Shown here piece after piece: positions 1-5,956 of a DNA stretch of 7,226 nucleotides; position 1 is the stretch's first letter, and every line of letters begins with the position of its first letter. The notes under the pieces are model-generated. The model ran no database searches and was not told where the DNA came from. It worked only from the letters and a program-made list of their open reading frames with translations. The translations under genes and the position numbers were made by a program. Origin of the DNA: CAZFYZ01 sp964523735 (GTDB lineage Bacteria > Armatimonadota > UBA5829); the NCBI GenBank assembly GCA_964523735.1, contig CAZFYZ010000167.1:1-7226 (forward strand). Direction: 5' to 3'.

Positions 1-18
1 ACAGGCATAGAAGCCATT

Positions 19-80
19 GACAGGCAAGACGGTATCTCACTGCGTTCGAAATGACATTCCCGCAACACTGAACACTCTCG
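19..80. repeat. dispersed repeat copy, left of the operon
   Basis: This stretch matches 4415-4476 in the same orientation. Positions 35-55 are identical to 4431-4451 (21 of 21), and the ungapped 62-base alignment has about 50 matches. At the other locus this sequence forms the right arm of a long inverted repeat. The matching left arm here would fall before the window start, so the full element is probably cut by the window edge. It is non-coding and likely belongs to a family scattered through the genome. Confidence 0.75.
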
Positions 81-168
81 AAGCGATGGGAGTGTCCTGA
101 AGGCGTGCAGAGAACGGGCCCTCAGTTGCTGGGGCTTATGGGCTGGTCGAGGCTATGGGGAGGATGAT

Positions 169-193
169 GGACCGCGGGGTTAGCCCGCGGTCC
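169..193 (-). terminator. hairpin terminator of the six-gene operon
   Basis: A perfect 10-bp stem (169-178 with 184-193, arms GGACCGCGGG and CCCGCGGTCC) closes a 5-base loop. It begins 12 bases past the stop of the last minus-strand gene. There is no clear run of T after the stem on either strand, so it is a strong hairpin without the usual U tract. It may stop transcription weakly, or protect the 3' end of the message. Confidence 0.6.
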
Positions 194-204
194 GGAGACG
201 CTGA

Positions 205-984
205 TCAGGCTTCTTCAGATGGGAGCGCAGGCTTGCGGTTGCGATTGTTCAGGACTGACGCCACTATGAGCGCCACCGCGATCACGGCAACTGCTATCAG
301 GAATGCCGTGCTGCGCGGACTTGCTGTCGCTACCGGCCACCAGTCCTTGATGAGGAAGTTCAGCCTGCCGATGAAGAGGGTCATTCGACCCATAACGGTC
401 GAGCCGAAGATCGCACCGAATCCAATCATCAGAAACCATCTGCCGGTGGCGGCGGTCTTCTGCACGACCGGGTGTTTGTGCTCGAAGCTAAAGAAGAAGT
501 AAGACATGGCGGCGAGCAGGATCACGTAGAACACCAGGACGTTGAGGGAGTCCCCTATGGTCATAGGCGCTCCGGTTGCAGTCGTGCCTGCAATCGCCTT
601 CATCGAAGAGCCGATCTGAGGGAAATAGCCCTCATAGAACTCTCGGAAGATCCCTCCTGCGGCAAGGCCCATGAAAGCGCCGAAGATCACCCGGCTGATC
701 CAGACGTGCTTGCGGCTATACATGAAGTAGAACATGCTGCCGATGACGATGGCGAAGACCCACCACCACTGGCCTTTCTGGACCATCGCGCTCCACCATA
801 TGGGCCCCAGTACCTGCGACCAGGTGAAGTAGATCGCGAAACCGGTGGAGAATCCCACGAATATGTGCTCGAAGAAGCGGTAGAACTTATTCTCACCGTA
901 GAGTATGCTGTAGATAGCGAACGTGCACAGCGCGCCAGCCCACAGCACTATCGGCGTCGAGTTGTTAGCAAGCCAGTTAGCCAA
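205..984 (-). CDS. seven-helix membrane protein, last gene of the DUF6754 cluster
   Basis: This is a 259-residue protein of unknown function that is mostly membrane. Hydrophobic segments lie near residues 10-29, 38-60, 73-90, 96-115, 146-166, 182-206 and 225-246, and a short basic, polar tail (NNRNRK) follows. The stretch KFYRFFEHIFVGFSTGFA (33-50) is the most distinctive aromatic region. The start is TTG at 984. It is chosen because a strong ribosome site, GGGAGGT, sits 7 bases upstream and the next Met is residue 67. The start overlaps the end of the preceding gene by 8 bases, so translation is probably coupled. There is no catalytic motif, and I infer a membrane subunit of the complex encoded by this operon. 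Confidence 0.85.
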   Translation of the reverse strand: MANWLANNSTPIVLWAGALCTFAIYSILYGENKFYRFFEHIFVGFSTGFAIYFTWSQVLGPIWWSAMVQKGQWWWVFAIVIGSMFYFMYSRKHVWISRVIFGAFMGLAAGGIFREFYEGYFPQIGSSMKAIAGTTATGAPMTIGDSLNVLVFYVILLAAMSYFFFSFEHKHPVVQKTAATGRWFLMIGFGAIFGSTVMGRMTLFIGRLNFLIKDWWPVATASPRSTAFLIAVAVIAVALIVASVLNNRNRKPALPSEEA

Positions 985-1837
985 GTCGCCTACCTCCCGT
1001 GTCCAAGCCGGCCCGCTTACTGAGAACGTAGCCCAGATTGCCGAGCAGGATCAGCAGAATGATGGCGATATGCGCCATGGACAGGGCCCAAGCCGAGGCC
1101 GCTGCATCCGTAGCCGTGTTTTCCAGCCCGACGAGTGTCTCATACTGCGCCGCCCCGATGACGCCGTTCAGCATACCCTTCATCTGCCCTGAGTCCAGGA
1201 ACGGATATGCTTCGGCAGACATGACCGCCGTGGGGCAATAGATCAAAGGTATGTTCTTCGGACCCGTGAAGTATGCTATCCAGAGGCCGACCGTGGCTGA
1301 GGGGGTGACCTCGACAACCGCGCCGATTTGCCTGTAATCCCTCACGCCCGATGTGGCCGGCAGCTCGCTCACCTTGGTGCCAAGCTTGTCGACCTTCATA
1401 ACCCGCGGAAAGTCCTCGGCCATGCCGGCGAAGATCACCCGCTGATCTCCCGTCTTGAAACCCAGATGCACCCAGTCGACGCCGTACTTCTTGTCCATTT
1501 CCTTCTGGAGCGCCTCAGTCATCTGGTAGGTCATCTCGGCGCCCGCCGGGTCCCAGTTCATTACCACGAACTTCGTGCCGTTCCGGAACAACTGGCGGAC
1601 GATGGCCTCGTACTGCGGGCCGTTCTCAGCGAGGGTTCCCGGGCCGAAGTAGCCGTTAATAATCACTATCTTCCCCTGCGGCACTGCCTGCAGAGTCTCG
1701 TAGGCCGAACGGACCTCAGGGAAGATGGTGGTCGGATGGCTCTTTGGTTTCGCGATGATGGGACCAGCTATGGCCACCGCCACGAACAGGTAGAGCAACC
1801 GTCTATCAAGGTTCTGGAGTTTTGTCAGAATACTCAT
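977..1837 (-). CDS. conserved hypothetical protein: soluble alpha/beta domain between two membrane helices
   Basis: This is a 286-residue protein of unknown function. A short basic start is followed by a membrane helix near residues 13-29, then a soluble domain of about 220 residues, then a second helix near 253-274 and a basic tail. The soluble part alternates predicted strands and helices (GKIVIING at 55-62, KFVVMNW at 89-95, then a long helix at 100-118, VDWVHLGF at 120-127). A Rossmann-like fold is my inference only. The segment SGQMKGMLNGVIGAAQYE (216-233), just before the last helix, looks conserved in character. The ATG follows the stop of the upstream gene with no gap (TAGATG) and has only a weak ribosome site, so it probably relies on translational coupling. 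Both ends being anchored suggests the domain faces one side of the membrane, probably outside. Confidence 0.85.
   Translation of the reverse strand: MSILTKLQNLDRRLLYLFVAVAIAGPIIAKPKSHPTTIFPEVRSAYETLQAVPQGKIVIINGYFGPGTLAENGPQYEAIVRQLFRNGTKFVVMNWDPAGAEMTYQMTEALQKEMDKKYGVDWVHLGFKTGDQRVIFAGMAEDFPRVMKVDKLGTKVSELPATSGVRDYRQIGAVVEVTPSATVGLWIAYFTGPKNIPLIYCPTAVMSAEAYPFLDSGQMKGMLNGVIGAAQYETLVGLENTATDAAASAWALSMAHIAIILLILLGNLGYVLSKRAGLDTGGRRLG
992..998 (-). promoter_or_regulatory. strong ribosome binding site that fixes a TTG start
   Basis: On the minus strand this reads GGGAGGT, with 7 bases between it and the TTG at 984. It lies inside the 3' end of the upstream gene. It is one of the better Shine-Dalgarno matches in the operon and may offset the weak TTG start codon. 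Confidence 0.7.
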
Positions 1838-2644
1838 CTATAGCTGCTTATCGAAGAAGTTGCCTCTCTCGAGGCTTAGCCAGATTCTCAGCGCCATGGC
1901 CATTGACCCAACGGCTATGCCGAATGCGATGGCGCGCTGTACGGCCATGTTCGGCCACGTAAGGATCCAGATGCCGACGCTTTCAATCCTGAGCGATGCG
2001 AACATGCTGTCCGCGGGAATCCAGTTCGTCAGCCACGCTCCCGCTGGGACAAGCGCAAGCATGATGGTCGCCGCGGTCAACATCATCAGCGCCGCCTCCA
2101 CGGACTTGATTCGGAATGCCCGGTAGGCTGCGGACACGATGTAGAAGGCGTTGAGCGAGAACATCGATGCTTCCAAAGATGTCAGGAACCCGCGGAAGAG
2201 TATCTGGAACAGGTTGGTGCTTACGGTCGCCAGGTTGCCCGTGGCGCCGTCCCTGATGAACCCGAGTATCATGATCGAGAAGAGCGCGGCAAAGAACGCG
2301 GCGCTGTTGTACCAGCCCTTCGACTGCTTCGCGATCGCTTTCGAGTGTATCTGGAACAGGTTAAGGACTCCCAGCAGCAGCGCGAAGGCGCCGATGACCA
2401 TGAACCAGTCCGCGGCTGCCGGTCTGGTTGTGGTCAGGAAGTTCTTATCGCCCCACAGGAACTCAACTGAGAAGTAGAGCCCCCCGATGAACGTGACGGC
2501 CATGACCACACCGCGCCGATAGCGAGGAGGGGTGTTCATCAGGAGCACGAGGCCGGCAACTCCCGCCAGCAGCCCACCGAATATGTAACCCCAGAGCATC
2601 CAGCCCTGGTGCGTCTGTCCCAGACCTTGGAGTAAGCTGATCAT
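1838..2644 (-). CDS. multi-pass membrane protein of the DUF6754 cluster
   Basis: This is a 268-residue integral membrane protein of unknown function. Hydrophobic segments lie near residues 17-37, 44-63, 80-99, 113-131, 183-205 and 234-256, with a weaker, probably partly buried one at 159-174. Residues 150-178 (RGFLTSLEASMFSLNAFY then an SAAYRAFR stretch) hold charged and aromatic residues beside the membrane and are the most family-like part. The ATG at 2644 lies 5 bases after the stop of the DUF6754 gene. A GAGAGG sequence about 12 bases upstream is a poor ribosome site. The protein has no transporter signature that I recognise. I infer a core membrane subunit of the same assembly. Confidence 0.85.
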   Translation of the reverse strand: MISLLQGLGQTHQGWMLWGYIFGGLLAGVAGLVLLMNTPPRYRRGVVMAVTFIGGLYFSVEFLWGDKNFLTTTRPAAADWFMVIGAFALLLGVLNLFQIHSKAIAKQSKGWYNSAAFFAALFSIMILGFIRDGATGNLATVSTNLFQILFRGFLTSLEASMFSLNAFYIVSAAYRAFRIKSVEAALMMLTAATIMLALVPAGAWLTNWIPADSMFASLRIESVGIWILTWPNMAVQRAIAFGIAVGSMAMALRIWLSLERGNFFDKQL

Positions 2645-2649
2645 ACCGT

Positions 2650-3456
2650 CTATACGCCTCTCGGGAAGTACTTAAGGAACTTGTCCATGAACCAATCCAG
2701 CCCGGGGACAGGCACGTGGAGCTGGGTGAGGGTCACCGCGGCTGCACCGATGAGCACCAGCCCGACCATCAGAATCTTGCCGTAGTCCTGGCCGACCAGG
2801 CTTCCAAGCAGCGTGGGCTCTCGGGAGAGATAGGCGCTTGCGGCGTAGTATTCGTCTCCGATGATCGTGTAGTCGCAAGCCGCGAGGAAGAACGGAATCT
2901 GTGTGATCGAAGGTGTCCCCGCGATCTGTATGGCGCCAGCCTGCTGGCCGTTCTCTGAGAGAATCAGCGCTTCTGCCGCGTAGCCGCCAAAATAGAACGC
3001 GGTAGCTACCTTCTCGCGGTGGATGATGCCAACGACACCGGAAGCAAAGGCAAACTGCCCTGCGGATATGAACCTGATCGACTCACTGCTGAACTGCTCC
3101 GGCACCCCGGCGCTGGCGTACGCATCCTTCACGACCTCTTCCGCCACCGTGTATAGAACGGGGTCAGCCAGCGGCACGACTATGTCCGTGCTGTACTTGG
3201 CCGCGTGCTTGGCGACGTGCGAGAGGATGGACATCGACTGCAGTCCGACGATGTCAAGTCCCCCGAGTCCAGGGCTGTAGAGCATGGGGCGCCCCATCTC
3301 CGTAGCCCGCCCGACTGCTTCGTCCAGCACGGCAAGCCCGGGAATGCGCCTGACGAAGAGCTCTCTGCCGCGCCTGGCGGAGAGGATCTTGTAGAGTATA
3401 AAGATTACCAGCAGTCCCTCGACTATGTAGACCGCTCGGTTCGCGAACTCACCCAT
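2650..3456 (-). CDS. DUF6754-type membrane-anchored protein
   Basis: This 268-residue protein resembles the DUF6754 family, recognised from memory rather than by search. It has one helix at the start (about 9-25), then a basic stretch and RRIPGLAVLDEAVGRATEMG (36-55). A conserved-looking soluble domain includes GRPMLYSPG (55-63), a DP at 98-99, HREKVATAFYFGGYAAEAL (146-164) and AGAIQIAGTPSITQIPFF (173-190), followed by CDYTIIGDE (194-202) and ASAYLSREP (206-214). A second helix lies near 226-245, followed by a short tail. The family function is unknown. The ATG overlaps the preceding gene by 8 bases (ATGGGTGA), with CAGGGA placed as the ribosome site. This protein is the best handle for finding the cluster in other genomes. 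Confidence 0.85.
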   Translation of the reverse strand: MGEFANRAVYIVEGLLVIFILYKILSARRGRELFVRRIPGLAVLDEAVGRATEMGRPMLYSPGLGGLDIVGLQSMSILSHVAKHAAKYSTDIVVPLADPVLYTVAEEVVKDAYASAGVPEQFSSESIRFISAGQFAFASGVVGIIHREKVATAFYFGGYAAEALILSENGQQAGAIQIAGTPSITQIPFFLAACDYTIIGDEYYAASAYLSREPTLLGSLVGQDYGKILMVGLVLIGAAAVTLTQLHVPVPGLDWFMDKFLKYFPRGV

Positions 3457-3784
3457 TGGCTATCCCTGATTCCCCAGCCGTATGCCCGGCCTGGTTCTTG
3501 TCGTTCGCCATATCTTCTATGCGATTGAGCAAAAGCTCGACGTTGTCCCGGTCCTTAAGAACCTTGCTCAGGTCCGCTACGCGCTGCGCGCCAATGAACG
3601 GCGCCAAGAACGGCATTGCCATCATCAACGACTGGCTCGCCACGAACGAGAGCGGCTTATACATCTCAAGGAAGAGCACAGCCGGCACCGCAAGCCCTCG
3701 ACCGACGATGGGCTTGGCGATCGAATCCGCGAGTGACTGCAGCTGCTCCTCGCTCAGAGGCGTGTCCAAGTCGACTGCTAACAC
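3449..3784 (-). CDS. small hydrophobic protein of the DUF6754 cluster
   Basis: This is a 111-residue protein of unknown function. Residues 8-25 are an acidic, helical lead (LSEEQLQSLADSIAKP). Residues 26-65 are hydrophobic and rich in Met, Pro and Phe (LAVPAVLFLEMYKPLSF, then MMAMPFLAPFIG), enough for one hairpin-like or one to two membrane segments. Residues 66-95 look like an amphipathic, charged helix, and the tail is polar. The start is GTG at 3784. It overlaps the end of the upstream gene by 7 bases (GTGTTAG) and has GAGGG about 7 bases upstream. The size, position and tight coupling argue for a small accessory subunit of the complex. Confidence 0.8.
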   Translation of the reverse strand: MLAVDLDTPLSEEQLQSLADSIAKPIVGRGLAVPAVLFLEMYKPLSFVASQSLMMAMPFLAPFIGAQRVADLSKVLKDRDNVELLLNRIEDMANDKNQAGHTAGESGIANG

Positions 3785-4227
3785 TGTGCTGCCCTCATTG
3801 CCTTGACTGCCTCAATGACCTGCTCTCTGTTGTCGGCGAACCTGAGGTAGACGCCTCTGTAGGCTTCCAAGCGGCTGCCGGGCTCGAGCGGGCTCAACTT
3901 GACTCCGCAGTCGTCAAGATAGCACGTCTTTACTCGTGACCAGGGGATCTCGGCCTTCTTGAAGACAGTCCGGCAGATCGCCGACTCCAGCCCGATCTCG
4001 AATCTCATCGGGAACAGGAACTCGGCCAGAGCGCCCGCCATGGCAAACAAGACTGCGATGGGTCCGGCAGGCCCAATCACCTCATAGGCGAGCACAGCGA
4101 CGAGCGCGACCGCAGCCAGGGCGCAGATGAGCTTCAGGCGATGTGCGGAGGCAAGATGCACTGACCATCTCAATGGAGTGTCAGTCACGCCTGCCGATGA
4201 GGGAGTGGAGCGTATGTTGTCAGTCAT
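3778..4227 (-). CDS. two-helix membrane protein with a possible bacterial PH-like tail; first gene of the operon
   Basis: This is a 149-residue protein that I do not recognise by name. A polar lead of about 30 residues is followed by two membrane helices (about 32-50 and 55-73), then a soluble tail of about 75 residues. The tail has IPWSRVKTCYLDDCGVKLSP (94-113), RGVYLRF (124-130) and a closing helix, REQVIEAVKAM (134-144). Two helices followed by a W-S-R-V strand and a basic strand pattern resemble bacterial PH-like (YcxB or DUF304 type) proteins, but this is a weak, fold-level guess. Cysteines occur at 85, 102, 107 and 149. The start is the first ATG after an in-frame stop. Its ribosome site is poor, with only AAGGT about 20 bases upstream. 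It begins about 65 bases from the predicted transcription start. Confidence 0.8.
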   Translation of the reverse strand: MTDNIRSTPSSAGVTDTPLRWSVHLASAHRLKLICALAAVALVAVLAYEVIGPAGPIAVLFAMAGALAEFLFPMRFEIGLESAICRTVFKKAEIPWSRVKTCYLDDCGVKLSPLEPGSRLEAYRGVYLRFADNREQVIEAVKAMRAAQC

Positions 4228-4298
4228 ATGTTGGCTGGCTCATACCTTATGTATAGAAGCTGGCCCTCGACCCATATTCCGGCCTAACGGCTGAGGTC

Positions 4299-4327
4299 AT
4301 TATATTGGCCGACCTTGGCCATGTCAA
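4299..4327 (-). promoter_or_regulatory. perfect consensus sigma-70 promoter for the operon
   Basis: Read on the minus strand, TTGACA (4327-4322) is followed by a 17-base spacer and TATAAT (4304-4299). Both boxes match the consensus at all six positions and the spacing is optimal. Transcription should begin near 4292, giving a leader of about 65 bases before the ATG at 4227. The spacer holds two TTGGCC copies 10 bases apart on the plus strand (4305-4310 and 4315-4320), which could serve as an operator. An unregulated promoter of this quality would be strong. Confidence 0.85.
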
Positions 4328-4365
4328 GCTTGCCCGGCTGAGGTAACAGCCCACTCTTGCCCACA

Positions 4366-4451
4366 GTCATTTCGAGCAGGGCGAGAAATCTGCTTCTTGC
4401 GAGGCCTCGGCAAAGACCGGAAAGCAGATTTCTCACTGCGTTCGAAATGAC
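4366..4451. repeat. long imperfect inverted repeat, dispersed element
   Basis: The arms 4366-4395 and 4422-4451 pair at 25 of 30 positions around a loop of about 26 bases. The outer tips (GTCATTTCGA) and inner tips (GAAATCTGCTT) are perfect and the mismatches cluster in the middle. Translated on the minus strand, the arms give HFERSEKSAF and SRPARND strings. From memory, such strings recur in many spurious bacterial gene calls, which points to a common palindromic intergenic repeat. The right arm and the next 25 bases recur at 19-80. It is not a gene, and no transposase is present in the window. Confidence 0.85.
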
Positions 4452-4476
4452 GATTCCACAAGACCGAACACTCTCG
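4415..4476. repeat. dispersed repeat copy, right of the operon
   Basis: This is the partner of 19-80, in the same orientation, with about 50 of 62 positions matching and a 21-base identical core (4431-4451). It overlaps the right arm of the inverted repeat and continues past it through AACACTCTCG (4467-4476), so the repeated unit is longer than the palindrome alone. Confidence 0.75.
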
Positions 4477-4637
4477 CCTACGCTTGGCTATGCCGCAACT
4501 GCAGAAAACCGAACACAGCGCTGATAATGTGTATACGCAATGTGCGGTCCCGGTGTCACCGGGAGGCGGAGTTTCCGGCACATTTCGTCAGGGTAAACTG
4601 ATCGAGCGCCGGAAGATCTCTCGCGTGCACCAGGAGG
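4477..4637. other. intergenic spacer with one dyad, no gene seen
   Basis: This stretch lies between the inverted repeat and the tandem array. Short open frames cross it on both strands, but none has a ribosome site or protein-like composition. The only structure I see is a perfect palindrome at 4548-4564 with 8-base arms (TCCCGGTG and CACCGGGA) around a single central base. It could be a protein binding site. I find no promoter or RNA gene. Confidence 0.6.
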
Positions 4638-4883
4638 GGCGTCGGAGACGCCTGCTACAGCTGTTGTAGACGGGTCTTCCGAACGCTGTGGCGTCGGAGA
4701 CGCCATCTACAGTCGCGTGAATATTGTAGTCGGGTTCTTTGAACCCTGTGGCGTCGGAGACGCCTGCTACAGCTGTTGTAGACGGGTTTTCCGAACCCTG
4801 TGGCGTCGGAGACGCCATCTACACCCGCGTGAATATTGTAGTCGGGTTCTCTGAACCCTGGGGCGTCGGAGACGCCTGCTACA
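4638..4883. repeat. composite tandem array of hairpin units, 52 + 60 base alternation
   Basis: The 15-base palindrome GGCGTCGGAGACGCC occurs perfectly five times, starting at 4638, 4690, 4750, 4802 and 4862. The spacings are 52, 60, 52 and 60, so the true period is 112 bases and the fifth unit is cut short after CTACA. The two 52-base units differ at 2 positions and the two 60-base units at 4. Each full unit can form three successive stems: GGCGTC/GACGCC, CTACA/TGTAG, and GGGTT(C)/(G)AACCC, the last imperfect in the first unit. The layout resembles mosaic palindromic repeats such as REP/BIME. The array is not coding, although open frames cross it on both strands. It ends 26 bases before the -35 box of the forward promoter. 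Confidence 0.9.
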
Positions 4884-4909
4884 AAATTGCTTTTGGCGAA
4901 AAATGGCAG

Positions 4910-4938
4910 TTGACGGACGCAAAAACCTGGTGTAAAAT
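4910..4938 (+). promoter_or_regulatory. sigma-70 promoter for the pilin-like gene
   Basis: TTGACG (4910-4915) and TAAAAT (4933-4938) are separated by 17 bases, matching the consensus at 5 of 6 positions each. Transcription would start near 4945, leaving a leader of about 63 bases before the ATG at 5008. The local sequence is AT-rich compared with its surroundings. Confidence 0.75.
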
Positions 4939-5007
4939 ACGGTTGTAGGCCAAGGATCGTACTGGGCGTGCTGGCAGAGGGCGGGCAGTACGAAAGGCTG
5001 TTTCGAG

Positions 5008-5817
5008 ATGCGAGTGGGAAGCGTCAAGAAGAGCAACCGCGGATCGCGGCCAGCAAGTGGCTTCACCCTTGTTGAGCTGCTGGTTGTGCTGGTGGTTCTG
5101 GCCATTCTGGCCGCCATAGCATTTCCAGTTCTCGTCAAGGCGAAGCAATCGGCACAGGTCTCACAATGCCTTTCAAATATGAGGCAGTTGGGGATCGCCT
5201 TCCGTATGTACACCGACGATTACCACGACCGTCTTCCATCGGCGGTCCCATGGGGCGTCCCCGGCTCCATCTGCAACAACGGCTCCAAGACCATTCAGGA
5301 ACTGCTCACGTCCTATGTCGCGGGTGACCTGCGCGCGGTAAAGGGAGTGGACGGCAAGCTGCGATATGTAGATGCCAGCGTCTTCACTTGTCCAAGCGAT
5401 AAGGGGCTGCCGGCCGCATACGCCGCCAGCTGTGGTATAAAGGCCCAAACGCCAGTCTGGAAACAGACAGGCTGCAGCTATGAGTACTTCGCGGCCAATC
5501 AGAAGGATTACATCAACTCCCCCTATGGCGATCCCCCGCAGGTTCCTCGAACGGCTCTGTCCCCCGAGGTCGAGATCAACTTCCACTCAGTTCGGATCGG
5601 CGCTCCCCTGAACTGTGTCTTTGACACAACCAAGAAAGCCATCATGGGAGACATCTGGTTCTGGCATTTGGGCGACCGTGTGATGCCCGAGGATACTGTG
5701 GCCTATTCGAACACGCTCTATGTCGATGGGCACGCGTCCCGAGTGAGGGGCTACCGGCATCTGGAGGCCAGGCTCCAGCAGCTCAAGCCCTGGTGCACAT
5801 ACACCGAACTGGACTAG
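5008..5817 (+). CDS. type IV pilin-like pseudopilin with C-terminal DGH motif
   Basis: This is a 269-residue prepilin-like protein. A basic leader of 18 residues ends in Gly18, followed by FTLVELLVVLVVLAILAAIA (19-38), the classic prepilin peptidase site with Glu at mature position 5 (Glu23) and a hydrophobic helix. QCLSNMRQLGIAFRMYTDDY (53-72) follows, then TCPSDKG (127-133), SYEYFA (157-162), and near the end His220 and NTLYVDGH (235-242). This pattern is that of the DUF1559 / 'H-X9-DG' type prepilin-like proteins, which are very numerous in Armatimonadota, Planctomycetota and Lentisphaerota. The protein should be cut and N-methylated by a prepilin peptidase and reside in or cross the inner membrane as a secretion or pilus subunit. 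Its exact role is unknown. AAAGG lies 10 bases before the ATG. It stands alone, with no secretion machinery nearby. Confidence 0.92.
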   Translation: MRVGSVKKSNRGSRPASGFTLVELLVVLVVLAILAAIAFPVLVKAKQSAQVSQCLSNMRQLGIAFRMYTDDYHDRLPSAVPWGVPGSICNNGSKTIQELLTSYVAGDLRAVKGVDGKLRYVDASVFTCPSDKGLPAAYAASCGIKAQTPVWKQTGCSYEYFAANQKDYINSPYGDPPQVPRTALSPEVEINFHSVRIGAPLNCVFDTTKKAIMGDIWFWHLGDRVMPEDTVAYSNTLYVDGHASRVRGYRHLEARLQQLKPWCTYTELD

Positions 5818-5956
5818 CCGGCTCAATCTTCGTTCTGTTGATCCCTCTCGTGCGCTGCATCCTTACGCCCGGCTGTTTGGAACTGCTGCTCTAATGGGGA
5901 ACAATCTATCTGGCGAAACCGGTAGTGTCAGCTGGTAGTCTATAAGACTGAGTAAC

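Larger units (their letters stand above)
1..204. other. intergenic region, no gene seen
   Basis: I see no credible coding region here. The stretch lies downstream of the last gene of the minus-strand operon. It contains a fragment of a dispersed repeat (19-80), a weak 6-bp inverted repeat (ACACTC 72-77 with GAGTGT 90-95) and a strong hairpin (169-193). A plus-strand open frame starting at 155 runs antisense through the operon's last gene and is not credible. Confidence 0.7.

Noticed and set aside
472..1023. 183-residue plus-strand open frame antisense to the operon
   Set aside because: It is very rich in His, Arg and Glu with no hydrophobic or domain pattern, it is fully antisense to well-supported membrane protein genes, and it lacks a ribosome site.
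1328..1843. 171-residue plus-strand open frame
   Set aside because: It is antisense to the doubly anchored protein at 1837-977, which has coherent helices and operon spacing. The forward frame has none.
4324..4581. 85-residue minus-strand open frame containing HFERSEKSAF
   Set aside because: It is a translation of the palindromic repeat. It has no ribosome site, contains both repeat arms, and its composition is not protein-like.
4638..4883. CRISPR array
   Set aside because: The would-be spacers recur as two alternating sequences, the identical core is only 15 bases and palindromic, and no cas gene is present.
4588..4948. Open frames on both strands across the tandem array with recurring GVGDA or GVSDA peptides
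   Set aside because: The peptide repeats simply mirror the DNA repeats in whichever frame is read, on both strands, and none has a start signal.
4228..5007. tRNA or other structural RNA gene in the divergent region
   Set aside because: No cloverleaf with a TTC-A loop and CCA-type end was found. The structure present is explained by repeats.
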